Assembly: GCF_022701295.1 (NCBI RefSeq)
Contig: NZ_CP033204.1
Coordinates: 1,488,001 to 1,552,000 of the forward strand
From: Sphingopyxis sp. YF1
GTDB taxonomy: Bacteria > Pseudomonadota > Alphaproteobacteria > Sphingomonadales > Sphingomonadaceae
Reading direction: 5' to 3'
DNA length: 64,000 bases
This document shows, piece by piece, positions 8,861 through 17,880 of this stretch (its first letter is position 1; each line of letters begins with the position of its first letter). The translations under genes were made by a program, and so were the position numbers. A model generated the notes under the pieces. It searched no databases. It worked only from the letters and a program-made list of their open reading frames with translations, and was not told the DNA's origin.

Positions 8861-9307
8861 TCAAATCTGTCCGGTGTCGCGCCAGGCCAGCGGAATGCTT
8901 TTCTTGTCGGTCAGATAGTCGACGAAAATGGTCGTCAGGTCCTTCAGGCTGAACGTTGCGGTGTTCTGCCGTCCGGGCCTGTCGTCGATGATGTCATAGA
9001 GCGGTCCGGGCGGTCCCGATCGTGACTGCACGAGATAGCCGCCAAGCACGGCTTCGGCGGTGATGAAGCATCGATCGCATGTCTCGACGCTGATTTCCTC
9101 GCACTGAACCTTGCCGAAACAGGGCTGGATCGCTTTTTTGAGCTGCTGCGCGCTGCGAACGCTGATTTCACGACTGGTCCCGTCGGTGGTGATGATGGTT
9201 AGCGTTGCGGGCGTGAAGGCGGAGGCATGAGCGGCGGGCGACATCGCGCCCAGCGACCCGAGCAGCAGGGCGTAAAGAACCGGCTTTGAAGGTCGGGACA
9301 TCGCCAT
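8861..9307 (-). CDS. Secreted or periplasmic protein with four clustered cysteines, unknown function
   Basis: A 148-residue protein set between the two carboxylase subunit genes. Its start shares a base with the stop of carboxylase beta (TGATG), and its stop lies 17 bp before carboxylase alpha, so it belongs to the operon. The N-terminus has a signal peptide: basic start, hydrophobic VLYALLLGSLGAM, and an AHA-SA cleavage site around residue 28. The mature part has four cysteines in PCFGKVQCEEISVETCDRC, enough for two disulfides or a metal site. I recognise no family. A signal peptide on a protein embedded in a cytoplasmic catabolic operon is unexpected. Confidence 0.8.
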   Translation of the reverse strand: MAMSRPSKPVLYALLLGSLGAMSPAAHASAFTPATLTIITTDGTSREISVRSAQQLKKAIQPCFGKVQCEEISVETCDRCFITAEAVLGGYLVQSRSGPPGPLYDIIDDRPGRQNTATFSLKDLTTIFVDYLTDKKSIPLAWRDTGQI

Positions 9308-10905
9308 CACATCCGGAACACGCCGAAGCTGCGGTCCTCGACCGGCGCGTTCAGCGTTGCCGCGAAAGCCAGCCCCAGCACGTCGCGTGTCTGCGCGGGG
9401 TCGATGATGCCATCGTCCCACAGGCGCGCAGTGGCGTGGTACGGATTGCCCTCATCCTCATATTTCTGGCGGATCGGCGCCTTGAAGGCTTCGGCCTCTT
9501 CGGGCGTCCATTTGTCGGCGTCGCGGTGAACGGTTGCCAGCACCGACGCCGCCTGTTCGCCGCCCATCACGCTGATCCGCGCATTGGGCCAGGTGAACAG
9601 GAAGCGTGGGCTGTAGGCGCGCCCGCACATGCCGTAATTGCCCGCACCGAAGCTGCCGCCGATCAGCACGGTGATCTTCGGCACGGTCGCGGTGGCGACC
9701 GCGGTGACGAGTTTTGCGCCATGCTTCGCAATGCCCTCGGCCTCATATTTGCCGCCGACCATGAAGCCCGAGATATTCTGGAGGAAGAGCAGGGGAATGC
9801 GCCGCTGCTGCGCCAGCTCGATGAAATGCGCGCCCTTGACCGCAGACTCGCTGAACAGCACACCATTGTTGGCGAGGATCGCGACGGGGATGCCCCAGAT
9901 GTGCGCGAAGCCGCACACCAGCGATGCGCCGTAATTTGCCTTGAACTCGTGGAACTCGCTGCCGTCGATGATCCGTGCGATTACTTCGTGCACGTCATAG
10001 GGCGCGCGGACATCGTCGGGGATGATGCCGTAGAGTTCTGCCGGATCATATCTGGGCGGACGCGGTTCCTTCACCGCGACCGCGAAGCCGTCGTCGGCGC
10101 CGAGGTGCGACACGATGTCGCGCACGATCGTCAGCGCATGCTCGTCATTCTCGGCGAGGTGGTCGACCACGCCCGATTTCTTCGCGTGCAGGTCGCCGCC
10201 GCCCAGATCCTCGGCGCTGATCTCCTCGCCCGTCGCGGCCTTGACCAGCGGCGGGCCGGCAAGGAAGATCGTGCCCTGGTTGCGGACGATCACCGTCTCG
10301 TCGCTCATCGCGGGAACATAAGCGCCGCCCGCGGTACAGCTTCCCATCACGCACGCAATCTGCGGGATACGCTTCGCCGACATATTCGCCTGGTTGAAGA
10401 AGATGCGCCCGAAATGGTCGCGGTCGGGAAAGACCTGGTCCTGATGCGGCAGGTTCGCGCCGCCGCTGTCGACGAGGTAGATGCACGGCAGGCGGTTCGC
10501 CTCGGCGATCTCCTGCGCCCGCAGGTGCTTCTTCACCGTCATCGGGTAATAGGTGCCGCCCTTCACCGTCGCGTCGTTGCACACGATCATCGCCTGCCGC
10601 CCCGACACGCGCCCAATGCCCGCGATCATGCCCGCGCCTGGAACCTCACCCTCGTACATGTCGCACGCGGCGAGCTGGCCGATCTCGAGAAAGGGCGAGC
10701 CCGGATCGAGCAGCCGTTCGACGCGCTCGCGCGGCAGCAGCTTGCCGCGGCTGGTGTGGCGTTCGCGCGACTTGGCGTTGCCGCCGAGCCCGGCTTCGGC
10801 GACGCGCGCGTAGAGCGCGTCGCGCAGCGCGCGATTGTGCGCCGCGCGGGCCTGCACCTGCGGGTCGTCGGGGTTATACTGGGTCGAAAGGACCGGAGCG
10901 GACAT
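9307..10905 (-). CDS. 3-methylcrotonyl-CoA carboxylase, beta (carboxyltransferase) subunit
   Basis: A 532-residue carboxyltransferase of the acyl-CoA carboxylase beta family. It shows the MCC beta pattern: [28 protein letters not shown], the [20 protein letters not shown] segment, [29 protein letters not shown], and C-terminal [22 protein letters not shown] with [20 protein letters not shown]. It transfers CO2 from carboxybiotin on the alpha subunit to 3-methylcrotonyl-CoA. The ATG at 10905 overlaps the transporter stop by one base, and its own stop overlaps the start of the next gene in the same TGATG fashion, so the chain is translationally coupled. The symbol liuB or mccB could apply. Confidence 0.93.
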   Translation of the reverse strand: MSAPVLSTQYNPDDPQVQARAAHNRALRDALYARVAEAGLGGNAKSRERHTSRGKLLPRERVERLLDPGSPFLEIGQLAACDMYEGEVPGAGMIAGIGRVSGRQAMIVCNDATVKGGTYYPMTVKKHLRAQEIAEANRLPCIYLVDSGGANLPHQDQVFPDRDHFGRIFFNQANMSAKRIPQIACVMGSCTAGGAYVPAMSDETVIVRNQGTIFLAGPPLVKAATGEEISAEDLGGGDLHAKKSGVVDHLAENDEHALTIVRDIVSHLGADDGFAVAVKEPRPPRYDPAELYGIIPDDVRAPYDVHEVIARIIDGSEFHEFKANYGASLVCGFAHIWGIPVAILANNGVLFSESAVKGAHFIELAQQRRIPLLFLQNISGFMVGGKYEAEGIAKHGAKLVTAVATATVPKITVLIGGSFGAGNYGMCGRAYSPRFLFTWPNARISVMGGEQAASVLATVHRDADKWTPEEAEAFKAPIRQKYEDEGNPYHATARLWDDGIIDPAQTRDVLGLAFAATLNAPVEDRSFGVFRM

Positions 10906-12509
10906 CAATTGCTCTCCACGGGAATGGTGTAATGGACCTGCGCGCCGGGGCCGAGCGGCAGGTCGAGCATGACCCAACCGACCGTCATCGATATGCCGGC
11001 GACCATGAAAATCAGTGCATAGGGCAGCATCAGCGCGAGCAGCGAGCCGACCCCCATCGACTTGTCCCACCGCTGGCTGAACGCGAGGATCAGCGGGAAA
11101 TAGCTCATCAGCGGGGTCATGATATTGGTGTAGCTGTCGCCCATGCGATAGGCCGCGGTGGTCATCTCGGGGCTGATGCCGAGCAGCATGAACATCGGCA
11201 CCACGACCGGGGACAGCGCGCTCCACTTCGCCGAGGCCGAACCGATGAACAGGTCGAGGAAGGAGGAGAGGAGCAGCACGCTGACCAGCAGCAGCGCGGC
11301 GGGCAGCGCCAGCTCGGCGAGGGTCTCGGCGCCGTTGATCGCGATGATCGGGCCGATCCGCGACCAGTTGAACATCGCGACGAAATGCGCGGCGAAGAAG
11401 ACGAAGACCAGATAGGGTGCCATGGTGCGGACGCCGTGCTGCATCATGTCCATCACGTCGGCGGCCGATTTCACCGTCCCCGCGGCGCGGCCAAAGGCGG
11501 TGCCGGTGAGCAGGAAGAGGAGGAAGAAGCCCGCGATCAGCGAGGCATAGAGCGGCTGGAGCCGGGCGGTGCCCTCGGCCTCCTCGTTGATGAAGGGGGT
11601 ATAGCCCGGCCACAGCGCCAGCGCGGCGAAACCGGCGATCAGCAGCAGCGCGGCAAGCCCGGCACGGCGCAGGCCCTGGCGTTCGTCCGGCGTCACCTCG
11701 GTCTTGTCGAGGTCGGCGCGCAGGTCGGCATCGACGACGCCGTTCCAGGCGCCGAGCCGCGGCTCGACGATGCGGTCGGTTACGCACCAGATGATCGGGG
11801 TGAACAGGACCACGATCCCCAGGATGAAATACCAGTTGCCGAGCGGGTTCATCGTCCAGCCGGGTTCGACGATACGCGCGGCTTCCTGGGTGAAGCCGAG
11901 CAGCAGCACGTCGATCTGCCCGGGCATCAGATTGCCGGCATAGCCGCCCGACACCGCGGCGAAAGCGGCGGCGAGCCCGGCGAGCGGGTGGCGCCCGGCG
12001 ACCGCGAAGATGATCGCCGCGAGCGGGATGAACACGACATAGGCGGCGTCGGAGGCGTGGTGCGATACCATGCCGATCACCGCGGCGATCGGGGTCAGCA
12101 AGGCCTTGTGCGCGTTGCGCAGCGACAGGCGGATCAGCGCCGAGAACAGCCCCGACCGCTCGGCGACCGCGGCGCTCATCATGATCGTCAGCACCAGCCC
12201 GAGCGGCGCGAAGCCGGCAAAGGTGCGCGGCATTTCGGTGAACAGCCGCGCGATATTCGCCTCGGAAAAGAGGCTCGACGCGCGATAGGTCAGCACGCCG
12301 TTCGCCAGCTCGGCATGCTCGGGCGCCTTTTCGCCCGGATAGGGCAGCGACGCCGACCAGCCCATCGCCGCGCCGAGCGCCGAGACGAGCATCAGGATGA
12401 AGATCAGATAGATGAAGATGATCGTCGGGTCGGGCAGCAGATTGCCCGCGCGCTCGACAAAACCCAGAAAGCCGCGCTGGCGGTCGGGGCGGGCGCTCGC
12501 GCTGTTCAT
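10905..12509 (-). CDS. AbgT-family transporter
   Basis: A 534-residue polytopic inner-membrane protein of the AbgT family (p-aminobenzoyl-glutamate transporters, also proposed as antimetabolite exporters). About 11-12 hydrophobic segments are visible, beginning with [20 protein letters not shown], and the family segments [44 protein letters not shown] and [25 protein letters not shown] are present. It is the first gene of the carboxylase operon, coupled to the beta subunit by TGATG. The substrate is unknown; linkage suggests a leucine-derived or carboxylate compound rather than p-aminobenzoyl-glutamate (inference). The start at 12509 excludes an upstream in-frame stretch of about 57 residues that does not look like coding sequence. 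Confidence 0.9.
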   Translation of the reverse strand: MNSASARPDRQRGFLGFVERAGNLLPDPTIIFIYLIFILMLVSALGAAMGWSASLPYPGEKAPEHAELANGVLTYRASSLFSEANIARLFTEMPRTFAGFAPLGLVLTIMMSAAVAERSGLFSALIRLSLRNAHKALLTPIAAVIGMVSHHASDAAYVVFIPLAAIIFAVAGRHPLAGLAAAFAAVSGGYAGNLMPGQIDVLLLGFTQEAARIVEPGWTMNPLGNWYFILGIVVLFTPIIWCVTDRIVEPRLGAWNGVVDADLRADLDKTEVTPDERQGLRRAGLAALLLIAGFAALALWPGYTPFINEEAEGTARLQPLYASLIAGFFLLFLLTGTAFGRAAGTVKSAADVMDMMQHGVRTMAPYLVFVFFAAHFVAMFNWSRIGPIIAINGAETLAELALPAALLLVSVLLLSSFLDLFIGSASAKWSALSPVVVPMFMLLGISPEMTTAAYRMGDSYTNIMTPLMSYFPLILAFSQRWDKSMGVGSLLALMLPYALIFMVAGISMTVGWVMLDLPLGPGAQVHYTIPVESN

Positions 12510-12726
12510 TCGGCGGCCCCTTGCGTGCGGCCACAGCGCGTGGCGCGGCCGTTCGCGGTTGCCGGAAATCTTGCGATAACGTCCATGTTTCTCCCTTTGT
12601 CCGGCCGGGGGTAGCCGGTCGCTCGTCGATTGGAAAGCGCCGCAGGCCGAAAATGGTTGGCGTTGAAACCATCGGCACACAGGCCTATCGCTTCGGCATA
12701 TTTTCTGAGCAAGTTAGGTTCGATCG

Positions 12727-14808
12727 ATGAAACATCCCGTCCTCGCCATCCTCCTGTCGACCGCCGCGATCCTCGGCGGTCCGGTCGCCTGCACCAGCGC
12801 CGACAAGGAGGCGAGCTACACCGTCGGCACCGAAATCGGGATCAGCAAGGCGGCGATGGATGCGACCGCCAAGCCGGGCGACGATTTCTATGCCTATGCC
12901 AACGGCAATTGGGACAAGGCGACGCCGATTCCGGCCGATCGCTCGTCGATCGGCGCCTTTTACGTCGCGCAGCTCGAGACCGAAAAGCGCAACCGGGAAC
13001 TGATCGATGCGATCGTCAAGGGCGATGCTGCGGCCGATACCAACGAAGGCCGTATCGCTGCCTTCTACAAGGCTTTCATGGACGTGAAGGCGATCGATAC
13101 CGCGGGCATGAAGCCCGTGGCGGCCGATCTCGCGCGCTTCGCGGCGATCGGCGACAAGGCGGCGCTGTCGAAGGTGCTCGGCGAGCAGCTTCGCGCCGAC
13201 GTCGATCCGCTGAATGCAACCGACTATAACACCGAAAATCTCTTCGGTGTCTTCGTAACGCAGGGGCTCGCGACCCCCGGCGAGGTAATCCCCTATATGC
13301 TGCAGGGCGGACTCGGTCTGCCCGAGCGCGAATATTATCTTTCGGCCGATCCCAAGATGGCGGACCTGCGCACCGCCTATCAGGCCTATATCGCCAAGCT
13401 GCTGACCGCGGCCGGACAGCCCGACGCCGCGACCAGGGCGAAGCGCATCTATGACCTCGAGGTCAAGATCGCCCGCGCGCATGCGACGCGCGAACAGAGC
13501 GAGGACTTCACCAAATCGGCCGATGTCTGGACGCAGGCCGATTTCGCGAAAAAGGCGCCGGGGATCGACTGGCCGGCTTTCTTCGGCGCGGCGAAGCTCG
13601 ACGGCGCACCCAAGTTCGGCGCCTATCATGCCCGTGCGATTGCCGGCCTGTCGGCGCTGGTCGCGTCGGAACCGCTCGATGCGTGGAAAGACTGGCTCGC
13701 CTTTCACCAGATCAACACCCACACCGAGGTGCTCCCGGGGGCGCTCGACAGCGCGCATTTCGCTTTTTACGGCACCACCCTGTCGGGTACGCCGCAGCAG
13801 CGCAGCCGCGAGAAGCGCGCGCTTGACGCGATCGATCTCTATCTCGGCGACGCGGTGGGGAAGGCTTATGCTGACAAATATTTCCCTGCCTCGGCAAAGG
13901 CCGAAGTCGGCGACATGGTGACGAACATCAAGGCCGCCTTCGCCAAGCGGGTCGAGGGTATCGACTGGATGGCGCCGGAGACCAAGAAGGAAGCGATCCG
14001 CAAGGTCGAGACGATCGCCGTCGGCGTCGGCTATCCTGACACCTGGCGCGACTATGGCGCCTATACGCTCAGCGCGACCGATCCCTATGCCAATGTCGTC
14101 GCGGGCGAAAAGGCCGAGACCGCGCACCAACTCGCCAAGATTGGCAAGCCGATGGACAAGGGCGAATGGTGGATGGTGCCGCAGACGGTGAATGCGGTGA
14201 ACCTGCCGGTGCAGAATGCGCTCAACTTTCCCGCCGCGATCCTCCAGCCGCCCTTCTTCGACGCCAAGGCCGATCCTGCCTATAATTACGGCGCGATCGG
14301 CGCGGTGATCGGGCACGAGATCAGCCACAGCTTCGACAATAATGGCGCCGCGTTCGATTCGACCGGCGCCCTGCGCAACTGGTGGACGCCCGCCGATCTC
14401 AAGAAGTTCGAGGAAGCCGGCGCGGCGCTGGCGGCCCAGTACGATAGGTACAAGCCGTTCCCCGACCTCGCGCTCAATGGCAAGCTGACGCTGGGCGAGA
14501 ATATCGCCGACGTCGCGGGGCTGCAGGCGGCCTATGACGCCTATCGCGCGTCGCTGGGCGGCAAGGAAGCGCCGGTGATCGACGGCTTCACGGGCGACCA
14601 GCGTTTCTTCATCGCCTATGCGCAGACCTGGGCGACCAAGATGCGCGCCGAGGCGCTGCGCCAGCGTGTCGCGACCGACGGCCACGCGCCGGGCATGTAC
14701 CGCGCGCTGACCGTCCGCAATCTCGACGCCTGGTACAAGGCGTTCGACGTCAAGGAAGGCGACAAGCTCTACCTCGCGCCCGACAAACGCGTTCGTGTGT
14801 GGGGTTAA
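12727..14808 (+). CDS. M13-family (neprilysin-like) zinc metallopeptidase, probable lipoprotein
   Basis: A 693-residue endopeptidase. The zinc site is complete: H530-E-I-S-H534 in GHEISHSFDNNGAAFD, and E591-N-I-A-D595 in LGENIADVAGL. The N-terminal M13 domain starts at KPGDDFYAYANGNW, and the C-terminal RVWG ending is close to the family's usual xxCxVW end. The leader is hydrophobic and ends GPVACTS, so Cys22 is a plausible lipidation site that would place the enzyme in the periplasm or on the outer membrane. It is transcribed alone, divergent from the leucine operon over a 217-bp shared upstream region, and ends at a strong terminator. Confidence 0.93.
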   Translation: MKHPVLAILLSTAAILGGPVACTSADKEASYTVGTEIGISKAAMDATAKPGDDFYAYANGNWDKATPIPADRSSIGAFYVAQLETEKRNRELIDAIVKGDAAADTNEGRIAAFYKAFMDVKAIDTAGMKPVAADLARFAAIGDKAALSKVLGEQLRADVDPLNATDYNTENLFGVFVTQGLATPGEVIPYMLQGGLGLPEREYYLSADPKMADLRTAYQAYIAKLLTAAGQPDAATRAKRIYDLEVKIARAHATREQSEDFTKSADVWTQADFAKKAPGIDWPAFFGAAKLDGAPKFGAYHARAIAGLSALVASEPLDAWKDWLAFHQINTHTEVLPGALDSAHFAFYGTTLSGTPQQRSREKRALDAIDLYLGDAVGKAYADKYFPASAKAEVGDMVTNIKAAFAKRVEGIDWMAPETKKEAIRKVETIAVGVGYPDTWRDYGAYTLSATDPYANVVAGEKAETAHQLAKIGKPMDKGEWWMVPQTVNAVNLPVQNALNFPAAILQPPFFDAKADPAYNYGAIGAVIGHEISHSFDNNGAAFDSTGALRNWWTPADLKKFEEAGAALAAQYDRYKPFPDLALNGKLTLGENIADVAGLQAAYDAYRASLGGKEAPVIDGFTGDQRFFIAYAQTWATKMRAEALRQRVATDGHAPGMYRALTVRNLDAWYKAFDVKEGDKLYLAPDKRVRVWG

Positions 14809-14815
14809 GGAAGGG

Positions 14816-14840
14816 CGGGGCGGTCAGGCCGCCCCGTTTT
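14816..14840 (+). terminator. Rho-independent terminator after the M13 peptidase gene
   Basis: An 8-bp perfect stem CGGGGCGG / CCGCCCCG with loop TCAGG is followed by TTTTCC, eight bases after the peptidase stop codon. The loop contains the reverse complement of the stop codon of the convergent small membrane-protein gene (14824-14826), so the two genes meet exactly at this hairpin. Confidence 0.85.
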
Positions 14841-15117
14841 CCTTTGCCGGGCCCGCCGGTTTTTCTTTCAGGATCAGATAGCGATAGACGCCGATCGCGT
14901 TGATGATCAGCAGCGCGATATTCTGCCACCCGATGCCCTCGCTGTCGGGCTGGAGGAAACCCCAGGCGATCAGTGCGAGGCTGCTGGTGACGAAGACGAC
15001 GAAGGCCCACCCGGTCCAGCGCCGCCCGAGATTCAGCGACACGATCAGCGCCGCGAGCGTGGCGGCGCCGGCGCCATAATATTGCAATGTGGTGAGCAGC
15101 GCGTCGCTCAAGCCCAT
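14824..15117 (-). CDS. Small membrane protein, unknown function
   Basis: A 97-residue protein with three likely membrane helices: TLQYYGAGAATLAALIVSLNLG, WTGWAFVVFVTSSLALIAWGFL and IALLIINAIGVYRYLI, ending in a charged tail. The last segment is loosely like those of PnuC-type or other small three-helix transporters, but I would not assign a function. Its start overlaps the end of the upstream membrane-protein gene by 10 bases, so they form a two-gene unit. Its stop lies in the terminator of the convergent peptidase gene. Confidence 0.75.
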   Translation of the reverse strand: MGLSDALLTTLQYYGAGAATLAALIVSLNLGRRWTGWAFVVFVTSSLALIAWGFLQPDSEGIGWQNIALLIINAIGVYRYLILKEKPAGPAKENGAA

Positions 15118-15458
15118 CCTCCGATCAGGGCCAGCACGCCGGATCCGGCAAGGAAGGGCCAGATGATGTGCCGGCCCTTGGTACACGCCGCATTGACCAG
15201 TCCGGTTCCCAGCCAGCCGATCCCGATGACGACGATCAGGCCGCGCGGGGTATCGGGCCAGGCCACGGTGATGGCGGACAGCAGCATCAGCACCGCCATC
15301 GCATGCCAGGCGAAACGGAACACCCGGCGCGGCAGGTCGGTGCCGAGGATGCCGCGCTTGATGCGGAGAAGCGGCTGGATCAGCCGTTTCTCACCTAGGA
15401 ACGAATGGGTGAGGGCGGATGCCGTCATCGCGGCGGCGGCGAGCCACAACCAGTTCAT
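15108..15458 (-). CDS. Small membrane protein, unknown function
   Basis: A 116-residue protein with about four hydrophobic segments (LWLAAAAMTASALTHSFLG, FRFAWHAMAVLMLLSAITVA, GLIVVIGIGWLGTGLVNAA, PFLAGSGVLALIGGWA). The short loops contain GEKRLIQPLL and KRGILGT. It overlaps the following small membrane-protein gene by 10 bases. No family is recognised. The start at 15458 gives a sensible uncleaved N-terminal helix. The pair may form a small membrane complex (inference from the overlap only). Confidence 0.72.
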   Translation of the reverse strand: MNWLWLAAAAMTASALTHSFLGEKRLIQPLLRIKRGILGTDLPRRVFRFAWHAMAVLMLLSAITVAWPDTPRGLIVVIGIGWLGTGLVNAACTKGRHIIWPFLAGSGVLALIGGWA

Positions 15459-15593
15459 GTCCGGCCCGGCCCGGCGTCTTTAGCCCCCATAATCCCCCCT
15501 ACGGTTCGCGCGTCAGCCCGCGCTTATCAGATCACGTCCCCTCGACATGCCGCAATCTCGTTCCTCCTCGCGCCGATATCGAGCAATGTCGCG

Positions 15594-16448
15594 TCAGATT
15601 TGGCCCACGGCGACGTTATCGGCGGCGCTGCGCAAATCGTCGGGCACGAGCGTTCCTTCCAGCCAGCGGCCCTTCATCCACGCCCGCGCGGCTGCGCGGG
15701 TGCGCGCGGCATAGTCGGGGGTGTCGAGTCCCACCAGTGGCAGGTCGAATTGAGCGGCCGTCGCGGCAAGCCCGGCGTCGTCCAGCGGTCGGTTCAGCCG
15801 CACCGCATGGCGCGCCAGTTCCAGTTCCTGGCCCCAGAAATAGATCATGTCGGCGCCGACATTCGCCTGCATGTCGTGCACTTCCTCGGCCCGCTCCCAG
15901 CTGACCATATCGATCCATATGTCGGGCATCAGCAAATCGACATGGCTGTCCGGTTTCCATTCCAGCGCATCGGCATGGACGATCCGCACTTTTGAGCCCA
16001 CCCCGTCGGGTAGCCGATCGAACAATTTGAGATTTGCGTGCAGGTCCAGCACTTGGGCGTCCATTTCGACGACGGTAACCTGCTCGACCTCGGGCTTGAG
16101 CGCGCTCATCGCCGTAGTCCAGCCCATGCCGAGACCATATATTACGACATGTCCGCGCGCGAAATCGACGCCGATCCGCTGGCTCTCGATTTCCATCGGC
16201 GCGGTCGACATCCATGTTTTTTGACCACGCATCAGCACGATAATGGCTTGAGCGATCTGCAATTGGCCCCAATATCCCATGCAGATGATCGTCGGCAGGC
16301 TTCGCAGCGACCAGGCCCCCGACGCCATTGGCTGGTAATATTCGCGGAGCGGATCCGGAGGCGTCAGGGGAAGGCGGTCAAGATCGATCCCGGCCAGCTC
16401 ATGTTGCGCGATGCCCGGGGCCGGGAAAGGGAAAATCTGATCTGCCAT
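15594..16448 (-). CDS. Spermidine synthase-like / class I SAM-fold protein
   Basis: A 284-residue protein with a Rossmann fold of the spermidine-synthase-like methyltransferase type: VVIYGLGMGWTTAMSAL forms the glycine-rich loop near residues 100-116, followed by QVTVVEMDAQVLDLH, where the acidic residue at the end of beta-2 is conserved, and VRIVHADALEW. The region GYWGQLQIAQAI upstream replaces the usual polyamine-synthase motif. I cannot tell whether it is an aminopropyltransferase or a degenerate relative; there is no second substrate domain typical of SpeE. It lies between the small membrane proteins and isovaleryl-CoA dehydrogenase, all on the minus strand, and could be cotranscribed with the latter, whose stop is about 28 bp further on (upstream of the IVD gene is 17.6 kb). 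Confidence 0.7.
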   Translation of the reverse strand: MADQIFPFPAPGIAQHELAGIDLDRLPLTPPDPLREYYQPMASGAWSLRSLPTIICMGYWGQLQIAQAIIVLMRGQKTWMSTAPMEIESQRIGVDFARGHVVIYGLGMGWTTAMSALKPEVEQVTVVEMDAQVLDLHANLKLFDRLPDGVGSKVRIVHADALEWKPDSHVDLLMPDIWIDMVSWERAEEVHDMQANVGADMIYFWGQELELARHAVRLNRPLDDAGLAATAAQFDLPLVGLDTPDYAARTRAAARAWMKGRWLEGTLVPDDLRSAADNVAVGQI

Positions 16449-16476
16449 CGCTGAATTTCCTGCAACAAGCCGCAGT

Positions 16477-17646
16477 TCAACCCGCCGCGCCTATCAGTTC
16501 GCGGCCGATCAGCATGCGCCGGATTTCGTTCGTTCCGGCGCCGATGTCGAGCAGCTTCGCATCGCGCCAGTAGCGTTCGACCGGCCAGTCCTTGGTATAG
16601 CCCGCGCCGCCCAGGGCCTGGATCGCCTCGCCTGCGACCTTCACTGCGCTTTCGCTGGCGAGGAGGATGCAGCCCGCGGCGTCGAAGCGCGTCGTCTGGC
16701 CGGCGTCGCAGGCCTTGGCGACGTTGTAGACATAGGATCGCGCCGACTGGAGCGCGACATACATGTCGGCGACCTTGGCTTGCATCAGCTGGAAGCCGCC
16801 GATCGCCTTGCCGAACTGCTTGCGGTCGCGCACGTAAGGAATGACGGTGTCGAGGCAGGCCTGCATGATCCCGAGCTGGAGCCCCGCAAGCACGACGCGT
16901 TCATAGTCGAGCCCCGACATCAGCACGCCGACGCCGCCGTTCTCGGGCCCCATGACCTGGCTTTCGGGAACCTCGCAGTCGGTGAAGACGAGTTCGGCGG
17001 TCGGCGAGCCGCGCATGCCGACCTTGTCGATCTTCTGCCCGATCGCAAAACCCGGCATGTCCTTTTCGATCAGGAAGGCGGTGATGCCGCGCGAACCCGC
17101 GTCGGGCGACGTTTTGGCATAGACGACCAGCGTATCGGCGCAGGTCGCGTTGGTGATCCAGAATTTGGTGCCGTTGAGGACATAGCCGCCCTGAACCTTC
17201 TCGGCCTTGAGCTTCATCGACACGACGTCGCTGCCCGCGCCGGCCTCGGACATGGCGAGGCTGCCGACATGTTCGCCCGAGATGAGCCTGGGAAGATATT
17301 TGGCCTTCTGCTCGGCATTGCCCCAGCGGCGGATCTGGTTGACGCACAGGTTCGAATGTGCGCCATAGCTGAGCCCGATCGCGCCCGATGCCCGCGACAC
17401 CTCCTCGACCGCGATGACATGCTCGAGATAGCCGAGCCCGAGCCCGCCCCATTCCTCTTCGACCGTGATGCCGTGCAGCCCGAGTTCGCCCATCGCCGTC
17501 CACAGCTCGTCGCGCGGAAACCAGTCCTCGGCATCGGCTCTGGCGGCCAGCGGGGCGATCTTCTCGTCGGCGAAGCGGGCGGTGGTCTCGCGGATCATCT
17601 CGGCATTGTCGCCGAGTGCGAAATCGAAATCGGGGGTGGCGCGCAT
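16477..17646 (-). CDS. Isovaleryl-CoA dehydrogenase
   Basis: A 389-residue acyl-CoA dehydrogenase close to the length of known isovaleryl-CoA dehydrogenases. It has [46 protein letters not shown] (FAD/substrate site), [17 protein letters not shown] and [23 protein letters not shown]. The catalytic base should be Glu249 in [11 protein letters not shown], the position specific to isovaleryl-CoA dehydrogenase rather than to other acyl-CoA dehydrogenases. It makes 3-methylcrotonyl-CoA, the substrate of the carboxylase encoded 4-10 kb away. The start at 17646 precedes the conserved N-terminus directly. The symbol liuA or ivd could apply. Confidence 0.92.
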   Translation of the reverse strand: MRATPDFDFALGDNAEMIRETTARFADEKIAPLAARADAEDWFPRDELWTAMGELGLHGITVEEEWGGLGLGYLEHVIAVEEVSRASGAIGLSYGAHSNLCVNQIRRWGNAEQKAKYLPRLISGEHVGSLAMSEAGAGSDVVSMKLKAEKVQGGYVLNGTKFWITNATCADTLVVYAKTSPDAGSRGITAFLIEKDMPGFAIGQKIDKVGMRGSPTAELVFTDCEVPESQVMGPENGGVGVLMSGLDYERVVLAGLQLGIMQACLDTVIPYVRDRKQFGKAIGGFQLMQAKVADMYVALQSARSYVYNVAKACDAGQTTRFDAAGCILLASESAVKVAGEAIQALGGAGYTKDWPVERYWRDAKLLDIGAGTNEIRRMLIGRELIGAAG

Positions 17647-17880
17647 GGGGTCCTCTTTACTCGTTGATTTGCGACTAGCAGGAAGGTGCCGCAAGTTGAA
17701 GGGGATGCACAAGCCAGACTATTTTGCAGCAAAGCCCATACTGCTTGCCTGTCGGCAGGCCGAGTGGCTAGGGCCGGTCGGCGCGGATGGTCTTCCGCCT
17801 GACTCCCATTTGGGAATGTTTTACGCAGGATGGGCGTCTATGCCGCCTTTTCCTGCCATGGAATTAAAAGGAATCGGAGC
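17647..17880. promoter_or_regulatory. Divergent control region between isovaleryl-CoA dehydrogenase and cysD
   Basis: This 234-bp gap should carry promoters for both directions. Two short inverted repeats stand out: GCCTG-TCGG-CAGGC at 17747-17760 and TCCCA-TT-TGGGA at 17804-17815. They lie on the cysD side and could be a regulator site or mRNA hairpins. AAAAGGA at about 17867 is a good ribosome binding site for the TTG start of cysD. No ACGT palindrome like that at 1327 is present. Confidence 0.45.

Noticed and set aside
10932..12614. 560-codon plus-strand frame opposite the AbgT gene
   Set aside because: Composition rich in Arg, Gln, Glu, Gly and His is typical of antisense shadows in high-GC DNA, and the opposite strand encodes a recognisable transporter.
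9307..12678. A continuous 1123-codon minus-strand frame that would fuse an Arg-rich stretch to MCC beta
   Set aside because: The part upstream of 10905 is an out-of-frame shadow of the AbgT transporter gene; MCC beta starts cleanly at 10905.
17830..17880. ATG at 17830 as the cysD start
   Set aside because: It lacks a spaced ribosome binding site and adds 17 atypical residues; the TTG at 17881 is better placed.
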